Below are positions 55,117-63,848 of a stretch of 64,000 bases of DNA, piece by piece. Origin of the DNA: DASRJG01 sp032124015. GTDB taxonomy: Bacteria; Acidobacteriota; Polarisedimenticolia; Polarisedimenticolales; DASRJG01. Position 1 is the first letter of the stretch. Each line of letters begins with the position of its first letter. A program made the position numbers and the translations under genes. The stretch spans positions 24,605-88,604 of the forward strand of contig JAQBEH010000121.1 in NCBI GenBank assembly GCA_032124015.1, written 5' to 3'. A model generated the notes under the pieces. The model worked only from the letters and a program-made list of their open reading frames with translations. It was not told the DNA's origin and ran no database searches.

Positions 55117-55565
55117 TCCTCGAACCGGAGTCCGCAGCCGGGACACGCGTCGTCCGATGCATGCACGGTGGCACCGCACGCTGAACACTGGAAGGTGTCC
55201 TCGGCGTCCGCAACCGCCGCGGGCTCGAAACCGATGAGGCCCTCCGTGATCGCGAAATCCCGCGGCCGCACGCGGAGCCAGAACTCCTCGTTCACGGGCG
55301 CGCCGGCCGCCGTGCCCGGGGTTTCGCGGATCAAGATGTCCGCGGGCATCTTCCCCGCGCGGACTCTGTCCCGGGCATGGCGCGCTTCGTCGAGCGTGAG
55401 GAAGCCGCAAAAAGCGGCCAGGGCTTGTTCTGGGATTGCGTCGGCCAGGACCGGCGCAGGCGCGTCGGGCCCGCGGGCGTCGAGCGAGTCGACGAGCGCG
55501 GCATCGCAGGTCGCGCATTGCGTGAATCCGGAACGGTACTCATCGCGACATACGGGGCAGAACAT
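55113..55565 (-). CDS. Double zinc-ribbon protein
   Basis: The protein has 150 residues. Four cysteines at the N-terminus (FCPVCRDEY, TQCATCDAALV) and four at the C-terminus (FQCSACGATV, DACPGCGLRF) form two zinc ribbons. The middle (about 40-110) resembles the DUF2007-like signal-transducing fold, with DEARHARDRVRAGKMPADIL. GGAGAG precedes the ATG. It is first in a pair with the HAD gene (ATGA). Function unknown; protein binding is likely. Confidence 0.75.
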   Translation of the reverse strand: MFCPVCRDEYRSGFTQCATCDAALVDSLDARGPDAPAPVLADAIPEQALAAFCGFLTLDEARHARDRVRAGKMPADILIRETPGTAAGAPVNEEFWLRVRPRDFAITEGLIGFEPAAVADAEDTFQCSACGATVHASDDACPGCGLRFEE

Positions 55566-55601
55566 ATCGAGGTCTCTCCTCTCGCAATCCCGGAAAGGGT
55601 A

Positions 55602-56438
55602 TCAGTCCGAACCAGGTCGGCCGCCCAGAAGCTCCCGCCGCACGTGCGTCAGCGCGGGCAACTCGCGGCGAAGCCGAGCGACGCGCGTCAGGTCGATGCG
55701 CGCCAGCACGACTCCCGTGCCGCTCTCACGTTGGGCGATCACTCGCCCCCACGGATCGATCACGGAAGTGTGACCGTAGGAGCGGCGGCCGGCGTGATGC
55801 AACCCCCACTGGGCGGGCGCGACGACATAAGCCAGGTTTTCGATCGCCCGCGCTCGCAAGAGCGCCGTCCAATGGGCGCGCCCCGTGTACGCGGTGAACG
55901 CCGACGGTACGAACAGCACCGTGGCGCCCGCGAGCGCTAGTTGCCGGTACAACTCGGGGAATCGGAGGTCATAGCAGACCGAGAGCCCGAACACTCCAAG
56001 GGGCGTCGGCGCGACGACCGGCGTGTCCCCCGCCACGACGATGCTCGATTCGCAAAAGACCGCGCGTCCCGGGATCGCGACGTCGAACAGATGCATCTTT
56101 CGATACACGGCGGCCACCGAGCCGTCGGGCGCGAAGAGAATCGACGCGTTGTGCCTCTTGCGGCTGCGGGGGATCCGCAACGCGATCGTCCCCGCGAGGA
56201 TCCACGCGCGGTGACGCGCGGCCATCGCCGCAAAGCGCACGGCAGTCGGACCATCGAGCGGCTCGGCCGGCGACCCCACGCTCCCTTCCGCGCGCACCTC
56301 GGCGACGTTTTCGGGAAACGCGATCAGGTCGGCACCGCGGCCGGCCGCTTCGGCCGCGAACGCTTCCGCGGTGTCGAGGTTGCGCTTGCGATCGTTCGTC
56401 GACTGCATCTGCACGGCGGCGACGGTGAAACCGCGCAC
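55602..56438 (-). CDS. Carbon-nitrogen hydrolase (Nit/deaminated glutathione amidase type)
   Basis: The protein has 278 residues. The catalytic triad is Glu in LIAFPENVAEV, Lys in AVYRKMHLFDV and Cys in GLSVCYDLRFPELYRQ. Length and motif context match Nit1-type amidases that repair deaminated glutathione, or omega-amidases. The GTG at 56438 follows the small helical gene by 8 nt; a TTG at 56450 overlapping its stop is equally possible, and neither has a clear ribosome site. Confidence 0.88.
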   Translation of the reverse strand: MRGFTVAAVQMQSTNDRKRNLDTAEAFAAEAAGRGADLIAFPENVAEVRAEGSVGSPAEPLDGPTAVRFAAMAARHRAWILAGTIALRIPRSRKRHNASILFAPDGSVAAVYRKMHLFDVAIPGRAVFCESSIVVAGDTPVVAPTPLGVFGLSVCYDLRFPELYRQLALAGATVLFVPSAFTAYTGRAHWTALLRARAIENLAYVVAPAQWGLHHAGRRSYGHTSVIDPWGRVIAQRESGTGVVLARIDLTRVARLRRELPALTHVRRELLGGRPGSD

Positions 56439-56446
56439 GGGCAGGG

Positions 56447-56674
56447 TCAACGAAGGTGGCCGAGCTTGGCGACCGCGGTTTCGACCCTCTTGCGATAGGT
56501 CTTGAGATCGCCGCCCGAAAGTGCCCCGTGCGCCTCGGCCACGATCGAGGCGACGTCGTCGTGCCCGAGCCGCTCGCACGCGCCGCGCGCCTCGGTCAGC
56601 TTGGCGCGGATCGCCTCGAGGTCGCCGTGCGTCAGCGCGTTCAGGAGGGCGATGACCTGCGCCGGTGTGCTCAT
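56447..56674 (-). CDS. Small helical protein of unknown function
   Basis: The protein has 75 residues. The ATG overlaps the CBS gene stop (TGATG). It is entirely helical, with VIALLNALTHGDLEAIRAKL, HDDVASIVAEAHGALSGG and KTYRKRVETAVAKL. No cysteines or known motif. The coupling to CBS and nitrilase genes supports it as a real gene; the role is unknown. Confidence 0.65.
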   Translation of the reverse strand: MSTPAQVIALLNALTHGDLEAIRAKLTEARGACERLGHDDVASIVAEAHGALSGGDLKTYRKRVETAVAKLGHLR

Positions 56675-57060
56675 CAAACCGCCCCCTCGGCCACCGCGCG
56701 CACGACGTCGAGCGCCGTGACCACGCCCGTGACCCGCCCTTCGAGGAGAATCGGAATGCGGTGGATGCGCATGCCCCACATCATCCGGCTCAATTCCACG
56801 ACGTCGGTGTCCTCGGACGCGCAGATCGCGGGCGACGTCATGATCTCGCCGACGAGCACGGCGCTACCGTCCCTTTCGAATACGCCCATCGTGCCGTAAA
56901 GAATGTCGTCTTCGGTGACGATCCCCACGAGCTCGCCGCGCGCGTTCAACACGGGCAGGCCGTTGGCGTGAGCGGCCTGCATGACGTCGCACAACTGGGA
57001 GACGGGCGCGTCGTCGCGAATGGTAATGACGTCGGCATTCATCAGGTCTTTGGCTCGCAT
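56674..57060 (-). CDS. CBS-domain-pair protein
   Basis: The protein has 128 residues, two CBS domains and nothing else. The first is at about 1-60 (MRAKDLMNADVITIRDDAPV, GLPVLNARGELVGIVTEDDIL) and the second at 70-128 (GEIMTSPAICASEDTDV, HRIPILLEGRVTGVVTALDVV). Such pairs bind adenine nucleotides and act as energy sensors. The ATG at 57060 has no ribosome site; TATGTT lies 9 nt upstream. Confidence 0.88.
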   Translation of the reverse strand: MRAKDLMNADVITIRDDAPVSQLCDVMQAAHANGLPVLNARGELVGIVTEDDILYGTMGVFERDGSAVLVGEIMTSPAICASEDTDVVELSRMMWGMRIHRIPILLEGRVTGVVTALDVVRAVAEGAV

Positions 57061-57069
57061 GACGCCGGA

Positions 57070-57075
57070 AACATA
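57070..57075 (-). promoter_or_regulatory. -10-like box before the CBS gene
   Basis: TATGTT on the minus strand lies 9 nt before the ATG, with no Shine-Dalgarno sequence. It is the weakest of the leaderless candidates in this window. Confidence 0.3.
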
Positions 57076-57246
57076 CTCAACGGGCGGCGGAGGTTCAATC
57101 GAAACCCCGAAAAGCCGGTGTCTTTGGCGACGCAACGGACGGAGTCGACCGGTTTTCGAGGGCGGGGCGCCGCGATTCGAATCAGAGCCCCGCGATCAAT
57201 GTGATCCTGATCCTGCCGTTCGCTCCCGAACGGGTCGAGCGCGATC

Positions 57247-57264
57247 CGATGAATCGGATCTTCC
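57247..57264. repeat. Perfect short palindrome upstream of pcnB
   Basis: GATCCGAT and ATCGGATC flank a GA dinucleotide, about 45 nt before the pcnB start. It could be an operator for the pcnB promoter. The rest of the 246-nt gap between the divergent CBS and pcnB genes shows no gene. Confidence 0.4.
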
Positions 57265-57292
57265 GGCAGAAGTGAAGAACGGCCCGGTGGGC

Positions 57293-57298
57293 TATAGT
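57293..57298 (+). promoter_or_regulatory. -10-like box before pcnB
   Basis: TATAGT is followed after 8 nt by the ATG at 57307, with no Shine-Dalgarno sequence, suggesting a leaderless message. No good -35 is visible 16-18 nt upstream. Confidence 0.4.
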
Positions 57299-57306
57299 TC
57301 TCCCGC

Positions 57307-59121
57307 ATGGTTCTGAAAAAGCTCAAGGCTCTCCTTTCGCGCGGGTCAAAACGGCAGCGCACCGAGACGACGCCCCCCCTCCCGACCGCTCACACCGAGG
57401 CGCCGCCATCGGCCCCGCCGCAGGTCCATCGCGGCCCCGAGGTCGTGCACCACCCGGTCGCCCTCAGAGACCTCGACCCCGATGCCGTCCGCATCGTCAA
57501 GCGCTTGACACGCTTCGACTACACGGGCTATCTCGTCGGCGGCTGCGTGCGCGACCTTCTCCTCGAACTCAATCCGAAAGACTTCGACATCGCCACTTCG
57601 GCGACCCCGCGACAGGTCAAGCGCCTCTTCTCCAACTGTCGCATCATCGGACGCCGCTTCCGCCTCGCCCACGTCTACTTCCAGAGCGGAAAGATCATCG
57701 AGGTCGCGACGTTTCGCTCGCGCGACGCGGCGGACAACGGCCCGGACGTCGCGGAGCCCGAGGCCGGGCCGGCTGTCGTGGACGAAACGGACGACCTCCT
57801 GATCCGCGACGACAACGTCTTCGGGACCCCGGAAGAAGACGCACTCCGGCGCGACTTCACGATCAACGCGCTCTTTTACGACGTGAACGCCGAGACCGTG
57901 ATCGACCACGCCGACGGTTTGGGCGATCTGCGCCGCCGCCTGGTACGCACGATCGGCGACCCCATCGTCCGCTTCAGGGAGGATCCGATCCGTATCCTGC
58001 GTGCGATCAAGTTCGCAGCACGGCTCGACTTCACGATCGAGGCGAAGACGCTGGCGGCTCTGAGGCAGACGCGATCCGAGATTCCCAAGGCCGCCTCGCC
58101 GCGGATCCTCGAAGAGTTCAACCGCTTCTGCCGCAGCGGCGCCGGGAGGCGCTCGTTCGAGCTTGCGTTCGACACCGGAGTTTTCGAGGTGATCCTCCCC
58201 GAGCTCGCGGGCACCTACGGCCATGACGGCCCCGAGCGCAAGATCCTCTACGCGCTCTTGGACGCCCTCGACGCGCGCTGGAAGAGCGGCCGCGAGGTTT
58301 ATCCGGGGGAGATTTTCTCCGCGCTGCTGTTCGCCTCCGTGGCGGCGGACCTCGGCCTCGCGATCGATTCCGGCTCGGCCGCGAAACGAGATGGGCGCGA
58401 CGCACGCACGATCGTCGATGATGCCCTGAGGCCCATCGCCCTGCGCCTGCGCATCGCGCGCAAGGACCAGGAACACACCCGGCAGGCGCTGGCCATGCTC
58501 CAACGCATGGTGCCGCTGAAACCCATGAGGCGAGGCGCCAAGCTGTCGCTGATGCGCCGCCCGGCGTTCGGCGATGCGATGGCGATGCTCGATGTGCTGG
58601 CCCCGGTGTTGGGTGGCGAATTCGGCGAGGCGAGGATCGCGTGGGCCGAAGCGGTCGTTGGGCAGGGCGCCACCCCCGCGCCCGGATCCGCCGAGGCGGT
58701 CGAACACCACGATGCGGACGATGCCACGGCTCCGGCCGAAGGCGGCCGTGGGAAGCGCCGTCGCGGACGCCGCGGAGGACGTGGGCGTCGCAAGGAGCCC
58801 CCGGGAGACACCGCGACCGCCCCGGTGGCCGCTCCGGTGGCCGCCGCGCGGGGCCCGAAGCTCCCGCCGGTGTGGGACGACAACTACTTCTTCGCCGCGC
58901 TTCCCTCCGTCCCGACCGCGGACGGAACCGACGAGGAGACCGACTCCGGCCGTTACGGAGGAGGAGTGATCCCGGTGACGGAGGCGGCGGAGACGACGCG
59001 TGACGTCCAGCCTTCCCCGGCGGGTCGCAGGAGACGACGCGGCGGCCGGCGCCACCGCAGTGGCGGTCCGGCTGGCCCCCCGAACGGATCCTCTTCTCCA
59101 CCGGGCGGAGACTCCTCGTAA
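57307..59121 (+). CDS. pcnB: Poly(A) polymerase / tRNA nucleotidyltransferase family with basic tail
   Basis: The protein has 604 residues. The nucleotidyltransferase head has YLVGGCVRDLLLELNPKDFDIATSATP (about 76-102), holding the GG and DXD signature, then GRRFRLAHV and LRRDFTINALFYD, and the helical body has FREDPIRILRAIKFAARLDF. The N-terminal 60 residues are basic and Pro-rich. The last 150 residues are low-complexity and strongly basic (KRRRGRRGGRGRRKEPP, RRRRGGRRHRSGG), which suggests RNA binding and fits PcnB rather than a CCA enzyme. Both activities use this core, so assignment is by length and tail. Confidence 0.87.
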   Translation: MVLKKLKALLSRGSKRQRTETTPPLPTAHTEAPPSAPPQVHRGPEVVHHPVALRDLDPDAVRIVKRLTRFDYTGYLVGGCVRDLLLELNPKDFDIATSATPRQVKRLFSNCRIIGRRFRLAHVYFQSGKIIEVATFRSRDAADNGPDVAEPEAGPAVVDETDDLLIRDDNVFGTPEEDALRRDFTINALFYDVNAETVIDHADGLGDLRRRLVRTIGDPIVRFREDPIRILRAIKFAARLDFTIEAKTLAALRQTRSEIPKAASPRILEEFNRFCRSGAGRRSFELAFDTGVFEVILPELAGTYGHDGPERKILYALLDALDARWKSGREVYPGEIFSALLFASVAADLGLAIDSGSAAKRDGRDARTIVDDALRPIALRLRIARKDQEHTRQALAMLQRMVPLKPMRRGAKLSLMRRPAFGDAMAMLDVLAPVLGGEFGEARIAWAEAVVGQGATPAPGSAEAVEHHDADDATAPAEGGRGKRRRGRRGGRGRRKEPPGDTATAPVAAPVAAARGPKLPPVWDDNYFFAALPSVPTADGTDEETDSGRYGGGVIPVTEAAETTRDVQPSPAGRRRRRGGRRHRSGGPAGPPNGSSSPPGGDSS

Positions 59122-59142
59122 GATGTCGCTCGGGGGACTCGC

Positions 59143-59628
59143 GTGAAATCGCTTCTTCATCTTTCCCTCTCGGTCAACGGCGAGACGGTCGAAACCGCGG
59201 TCGCGCCCTACAAGACCCTTCTCGAGGTCCTGAGGGAAGATCTCAACCTCACCGGGACCAAACATGGCTGCGAGTTGGGTGAATGCGGCGCGTGCGCGGT
59301 GCTGCTCGACGGGCAGCCCGTCCTTTCGTGTCTCGTCGTCGCCGCCGCGTGCGAGGGGCGGAAGATCACGACGGTCGAGGGGATGGCCGGACGCTCCGGC
59401 CAACTGCACCCGCTGCAGGAGGCCTTCGCGGATCTCGGCGGTTCCCAGTGCGGCTACTGCACGCCGGGGATCCTGTTGACGGCGCAGCATCTGCTCGAGA
59501 AGAACCCTCACCCCACGCGCGACGAGATCGCCGAAGCGCTCTCCGGCAACCTCTGTCGATGCACCGGGTACAACCAGATCTTCGAGGCGGTCGAGGAAGC
59601 CGCAGCACGGATGCGCGGCCCGAAATGA
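59143..59628 (+). CDS. hcrC: 2x[2Fe-2S] small subunit of 4-hydroxybenzoyl-CoA-reductase-type molybdoenzyme
   Basis: The protein has 161 residues from a GTG. The plant-ferredoxin-type cluster ligands are in GCELGECGACAVLLDG and the following SCLVV. The helical-bundle cluster has SQCGYCTPG and GNLCRCTGYNQI. It is the electron-transfer subunit of the xanthine oxidase family. The assignment to the HCR subgroup comes from the medium subunit two genes downstream. The stop overlaps the large subunit start (ATGA). Confidence 0.85.
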   Translation: MKSLLHLSLSVNGETVETAVAPYKTLLEVLREDLNLTGTKHGCELGECGACAVLLDGQPVLSCLVVAAACEGRKITTVEGMAGRSGQLHPLQEAFADLGGSQCGYCTPGILLTAQHLLEKNPHPTRDEIAEALSGNLCRCTGYNQIFEAVEEAAARMRGPK

Positions 59629-62075
59629 GCGACAAGAGAACGCCCCGCAACACCGTCGGCAAGCCCCGGCGCCGCGTGGACGGCCGCGCAAAGGTGACGG
59701 GCCAGACGCGCTTCGCCGACGATGTCGCGCTTCCGCGCACCGTTTACTGCAAGCTGCTCCGCTCCAAGGTCCCGCACGCGATCGTCAGATCGGTCGACAC
59801 AACGAAGGCCGAACGGCACCCGGGCGTGCTGCTCGTCCTCACGGGGAAGGACTTCCCGATCACGTTTGGAATCCTGCCGGTTTCTCAAGACGAAGACCCG
59901 CTCGCCCGCGACCGCGTGCGCTTCGTGGGGGATCCCGTTGCGGCGATCGTCGCGAAGGACGAGGCCACGGCAGCCGATGCGCTCGACCTCATCGAGGTCG
60001 ACTACGAGATCTTGCCGACCCGCGCGACACCTCTCGACGCGTACGAGAACCCGGCGCCGCGCATCCACGACTACGGCGAGGAAGGCAACGTCCACAAGCG
60101 CGTCTCGTTCCAGTTCGGCGACACCGAAGAAGCGTTCGGGGCCTCGGATCGCGTGTTCGAGGACGACTTCTTCTTTCAGGGGAACACGCACCTGCCCATC
60201 GAGCAGCACGCCTCGATCGCGGCTCCGGACCAGGACGGGAAGCTGACGATCTGGTCGTCGACCCAGGTGCCCCATTACCTGCACCGGTCCCTCGCGCGCG
60301 CGCTGGCGATTCAGGCGGCGCACATTCGCGTGATCGCCTGCCCCAACGGAGGCGGCTTCGGGGGGAAGACCGACCCGTTCAACCACGAGATCGTGGTCGC
60401 GAAGGCGGCGATGATCCTGGGCCGCCCGGTGAAAATCGCGCTCACGCGCGAGGAGGTCTTTTACTGCCACCGCGGCCGCCATCCCGTGCTGATGCGCTTC
60501 AAGACCGGCGTCAAGAACGACGGCACGATCACCGCCATGCACTTGAAGACGTTCATCGACGGCGGCGCGTACGGCTCGTACGGCGTGGCGTCCACGTTTT
60601 ACACGGGCGCGCTGCAGACCGTGACGTATCGCATTCCGCGCTATCGGTTCGAAGCGTGCCGGATGTTCACCAACAAACCGCCGTGCGGGCCGAAGCGCGG
60701 GCACGGAACGCCCCAGCCGCGCTTCGGCCAGGAAGTCCAGCTCGACAAGATCGCGGAAGCCTTGGCGCTCGACCCGGCCCAACTCCGCCTGAAGATAGTC
60801 GAGCAGCCGGACACGATTACGGCGAACTACATGCACGTGCAGACGATCGGCCTTTCCGATTGCATCAAGAGCGTCGTCCGCCGGTCCGACTGGGCCGGCC
60901 GCTTCCGCAAGCTGCCCCACGGCAAGGGTCTGGGTCTCGCGTGCTCGTCGTACCTGTCGGGGGCGGGGCTTCCGATCTACTGGAACAAGCTGCCTCACTC
61001 GGGTGTCCAGCTGAAGCTCGACCGCAGCGGCGGCGTGACCGTATTCTGCGGCGCCACCGAAGTCGGCCAAGGGTCGGACGACGTGCTGGTCAACATCGTC
61101 GCGGAGATCCTCGGGATCGATCCGTTCGACATCCGGTGCATCACCGGAGACACCGACCTCACGCCGGTCGACCTCGGGAGCTACTCGAGCCGCGTCACCT
61201 TGATGATGGGAAACGCCGCGATCCAGGCCGCCGACCGCGCGCGCGACCTACTGGCGCAGGCGGCGGCGAAGAAGCTCGACGTGCCCAAAGACCGCCTCGT
61301 CTTCGCCGAGCGCCGAGTATTCGATACGGAAGATCCGAACAAGGGCATGACCTTCCAGGAAGCGGTAATACTGGCCGAGACCGAGTTCGGAACTCTGGGG
61401 ACGACGGGCTCCTACACGCCGCCACGGTCCCCCGCGCGCTACAAGGGCGGAGGTGTCGGGCCGTCGCCGACGTACTCGTACACCGCATGCGTCGTCGAGG
61501 TGGACGTCGATCCTAGGACGGGCTGGATCCACGTGCCGAAGGTCTGGATCGCGCACGACATCGGGCGCGCGTTGAACCCGGTATTGGCGCGCGGCCAGGT
61601 CGAAGGCTCCGTCTACATGGGCTTGGGCGAAGCGCTGATGGAAGAGCAGACGTTCCGGCGGCTGCCGGAACGACTCTCGCACGCGCTCGTGCACAAGTTC
61701 CCGTCGATGCTCGAGTACAAGTCCCCTACCTCGCTCGACATGCCCGAGGTGGACACCGAGCTGATCGAATACCCCGACCCACGAGGACCGTTCGGCGCGA
61801 AAGAAGTCGGCCAGGGCCCGTTGCTTCCGATCATGCCCGCCGTCGCCAACGCCGTGTACGACGCGGTGGGTGTGCGCATCGACGAGGTCCCGATCACTCC
61901 GGAAAAGATCATGAAGGCGCTCGACGACAAGGCGAAGGGAAAACCGGGACGTTTCGGCCCCGGGGCGTTCCCGAACATCGCGTATCCCGATCCGATGCTC
62001 GTGCCCACGCCTTGGGAAGGCGGCGACGGCAACGCCACCAACGACCCCGACCGCAAAAAGGCCGCACTGAAATGA
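59625..62075 (+). CDS. hcrA: Molybdopterin large subunit of 4-hydroxybenzoyl-CoA-reductase-type enzyme
   Basis: The protein has 816 residues. It binds the molybdopterin-cytosine cofactor. Family motifs are GRAKVTGQTRFADDV, NGGGFGGKTDPFNHE, PPCGPKRGHGTPQPRF, GATEVGQGSDD and, at the C-terminus, the catalytic Glu in FGAKEVGQGPLLPIM. A length of about 770-820 is usual. The gene order small-large-medium is that of the Rhodopseudomonas hba genes. The reaction would be reductive removal of the phenolic hydroxyl of 4-hydroxybenzoyl-CoA with ferredoxin electrons. Other xanthine-dehydrogenase-family substrates are possible from this subunit alone. Confidence 0.82.
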   Translation: MSDKRTPRNTVGKPRRRVDGRAKVTGQTRFADDVALPRTVYCKLLRSKVPHAIVRSVDTTKAERHPGVLLVLTGKDFPITFGILPVSQDEDPLARDRVRFVGDPVAAIVAKDEATAADALDLIEVDYEILPTRATPLDAYENPAPRIHDYGEEGNVHKRVSFQFGDTEEAFGASDRVFEDDFFFQGNTHLPIEQHASIAAPDQDGKLTIWSSTQVPHYLHRSLARALAIQAAHIRVIACPNGGGFGGKTDPFNHEIVVAKAAMILGRPVKIALTREEVFYCHRGRHPVLMRFKTGVKNDGTITAMHLKTFIDGGAYGSYGVASTFYTGALQTVTYRIPRYRFEACRMFTNKPPCGPKRGHGTPQPRFGQEVQLDKIAEALALDPAQLRLKIVEQPDTITANYMHVQTIGLSDCIKSVVRRSDWAGRFRKLPHGKGLGLACSSYLSGAGLPIYWNKLPHSGVQLKLDRSGGVTVFCGATEVGQGSDDVLVNIVAEILGIDPFDIRCITGDTDLTPVDLGSYSSRVTLMMGNAAIQAADRARDLLAQAAAKKLDVPKDRLVFAERRVFDTEDPNKGMTFQEAVILAETEFGTLGTTGSYTPPRSPARYKGGGVGPSPTYSYTACVVEVDVDPRTGWIHVPKVWIAHDIGRALNPVLARGQVEGSVYMGLGEALMEEQTFRRLPERLSHALVHKFPSMLEYKSPTSLDMPEVDTELIEYPDPRGPFGAKEVGQGPLLPIMPAVANAVYDAVGVRIDEVPITPEKIMKALDDKAKGKPGRFGPGAFPNIAYPDPMLVPTPWEGGDGNATNDPDRKKAALK

Positions 62076-63115
62076 TGCGTCTCCCGGTCTTCAAGTACAT
62101 GGCGCCGAAAACGGCTCACGAGGCCGCCGTGATCCTGGCGGACCACGCGCCGGGCGAGGCGATGGTGATGGCCGGCGGCACGGACCTCCTGCCGAACATG
62201 AAGCGTCGGCAGCAAACCCCGAAAATCGTCGTCTCGCTCGCCCACGTGGACGAGCTGCGCCACGCGACCAATGGAAACGGCATGGTGCTCGGTGCCGGGC
62301 TGACCTTGACCCAGCTTGCGACCGATCCGCGAATCAAGCAGCACTACGCGGGGCTCTACCAGGCCGCCTCTCAGATCGCGACGCCTCATCTGCGCAACAT
62401 GGGAACGCTCGGCGGCAACGTCTGCCTCGACACGCGTTGCAACTACTACGATCAGAACTACGAGTGGCGCCAGGCGATTGGCTTTTGCATGAAGAAGGAA
62501 GGGACAACCTGTTGGGTCGCGCCCAGTTCTGATCATTGCCTTGCGGTGTCCTCGACCGACACCGCGCCGATGCTGATGGCGCTCGGCGCCAGCGTGACAC
62601 TCACTTCGAAACAGGATGGGCCGCGCCAACTGGCTCTGACCGACCTCTACCGCAACGACGGGATGAACTACCTCACCCGCCGTCCCGACGAGGTCCTCAC
62701 TCACGTCCTCCTCCCCCCTGCCGCGGGTTGGAAGAGCGTCTATTGGAAGCTCCGCCGGCGCGGCAGCTTCGACTTCCCGGTCCTTTCAGTTGCCGCCGCG
62801 ATCAAGTTGGGGAAAAAGGGTGCCGTCGAGGACGCCCGCCTCGTGCTGGGCGCCGTCGCCTCGCGCCCGCTGGAGGCGCAAGACGCCGCCCAGCAGCTCG
62901 TCGGAAAGTTCTTGAAGGACGACTCCGTGATCGCCGCGGCCGCCGACGCGGCGTACGGTCACGCCAAGCCGATGGACAACACCGACTTCGTCCTCCATTG
63001 GCGCAAGCGCGTCGTCCGCGAGTTCGTCACCTACGCCCTGCGCGAGCTGCGCGGCGAGGACATGCGGGAAACGCGACACAAGCACGGGCGGCAGGACCTG
63101 GTCTCGGTGACGTAG
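62072..63115 (+). CDS. hcrB: FAD/[4Fe-4S] medium subunit of 4-hydroxybenzoyl-CoA-reductase-type enzyme
   Basis: The protein has 347 residues, overlapping the large subunit stop; a second ATG at 62075 is equally possible. FAD motifs are MAGGTDLLPNMKRR and ATPHLRNMGTLGGNVC. It has an insert absent from ordinary xanthine-oxidase FAD subunits: four cysteines at 123, 139, 147 and 156 (DTRCNYYDQ, IGFCMKKEGTTCWVAP, SSDHCLA). The spacing of 16, 8 and 9 equals that of the extra [4Fe-4S] cluster in Thauera HcrB as I recall it. This cluster is the diagnostic feature of the HCR subgroup. Confidence 0.88.
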   Translation: MMRLPVFKYMAPKTAHEAAVILADHAPGEAMVMAGGTDLLPNMKRRQQTPKIVVSLAHVDELRHATNGNGMVLGAGLTLTQLATDPRIKQHYAGLYQAASQIATPHLRNMGTLGGNVCLDTRCNYYDQNYEWRQAIGFCMKKEGTTCWVAPSSDHCLAVSSTDTAPMLMALGASVTLTSKQDGPRQLALTDLYRNDGMNYLTRRPDEVLTHVLLPPAAGWKSVYWKLRRRGSFDFPVLSVAAAIKLGKKGAVEDARLVLGAVASRPLEAQDAAQQLVGKFLKDDSVIAAAADAAYGHAKPMDNTDFVLHWRKRVVREFVTYALRELRGEDMRETRHKHGRQDLVSVT

Positions 63116-63122
63116 GGGCTCC

Positions 63123-63806
63123 TCACGTCCCCCGCTTCCCGCCTCCAAACGGACACGAATCACGAATCGGGCAGACCGTGCAGCGCGGAGCCGTGCGGCG
63201 ACACAGCTCTTGGCCGTGACGTCGCAGCAGAAGAAACGCTCTTTGCAACGACGGCACCGTCTCGGGCAACTCGGCCATCGCCGCGGTCTGGGCGCTGGTG
63301 TACGACGTCTGATAGCTCTTGTGCTCCCGCCCGTAGCCGAGCCGCAGCAGGACGCGGAGCGCATTCGAGTCGAGCGCGAGAATCGGGCGTGCGCCCGTCA
63401 GGAGCAGAATCTTGTCGGCCCCCGGGGGGCCGATCGACGGGAACGCCTTGAGAGCGCGCCGCGCCTCTTCATAGGGAAGCCGCAAGACACTGCGGAGGCT
63501 GCCGCGCCACCTGTCCCCCACGCGAATCGCAACGTCCCGCATCCGCGCTGCCCGCTGGGCCACCGCGATCGAACCGCCAAGCCGCGCTATCGCGGCGAGC
63601 ACCGGCAGCGGCGCATCGGCGACCTGCGCCGGACGCAGACCCACCGTCCTTTTCAGCCGCGCAAACGCCGACGCTCGTGTCGGATCGTCAGCGAGATAGG
63701 CGACGTATTCCCATAGCAGGAGTTGAAACGGGTCTTTCGGCGCGAGCGACAGCTGTGGCCAGTAGTGGCGGGCGAGGGCGCGGAGGATCCAGGGTAGGAT
63801 AGCCAT
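63123..63806 (-). CDS. Endonuclease III-like HhH-GPD protein with [4Fe-4S] cluster
   Basis: The protein has 227 residues, with AAGGGG before the ATG at 63806. The C-terminal cluster C-X6-C-X2-C-X5-C (ELCRRTAPRCTVCPIRDSC) is as in EndoIII and MutY. The helix-hairpin-helix region is FPSIGPPGADKILLLTGAR, followed by ILALDSNALRVLLRLGY. Asp is kept, but the lyase Lys of the Nth LPGVGRKTAN segment aligns with Pro here, so it is not a classical bifunctional Nth. It may be a monofunctional glycosylase or a divergent member. It lies 8 nt after the convergent hcrB. Confidence 0.85.
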   Translation of the reverse strand: MAILPWILRALARHYWPQLSLAPKDPFQLLLWEYVAYLADDPTRASAFARLKRTVGLRPAQVADAPLPVLAAIARLGGSIAVAQRAARMRDVAIRVGDRWRGSLRSVLRLPYEEARRALKAFPSIGPPGADKILLLTGARPILALDSNALRVLLRLGYGREHKSYQTSYTSAQTAAMAELPETVPSLQRAFLLLRRHGQELCRRTAPRCTVCPIRDSCPFGGGKRGT

Positions 63807-63848
63807 CGTGCCCCTTAAACTCCAATCACCACAAGGGAATCGTCGCGC

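Noticed and set aside
57173..57190. GATTCGAATC near 57177, resembling a tRNA T-loop
   Set aside because: No acceptor or anticodon stems can be drawn around it; it is just a palindrome in the gap before pcnB.
59143..63115. Xanthine dehydrogenase or carbon monoxide dehydrogenase as the name for the molybdoenzyme
   Set aside because: The medium subunit has the four-cysteine insert characteristic of 4-hydroxybenzoyl-CoA reductase, which those enzymes lack.
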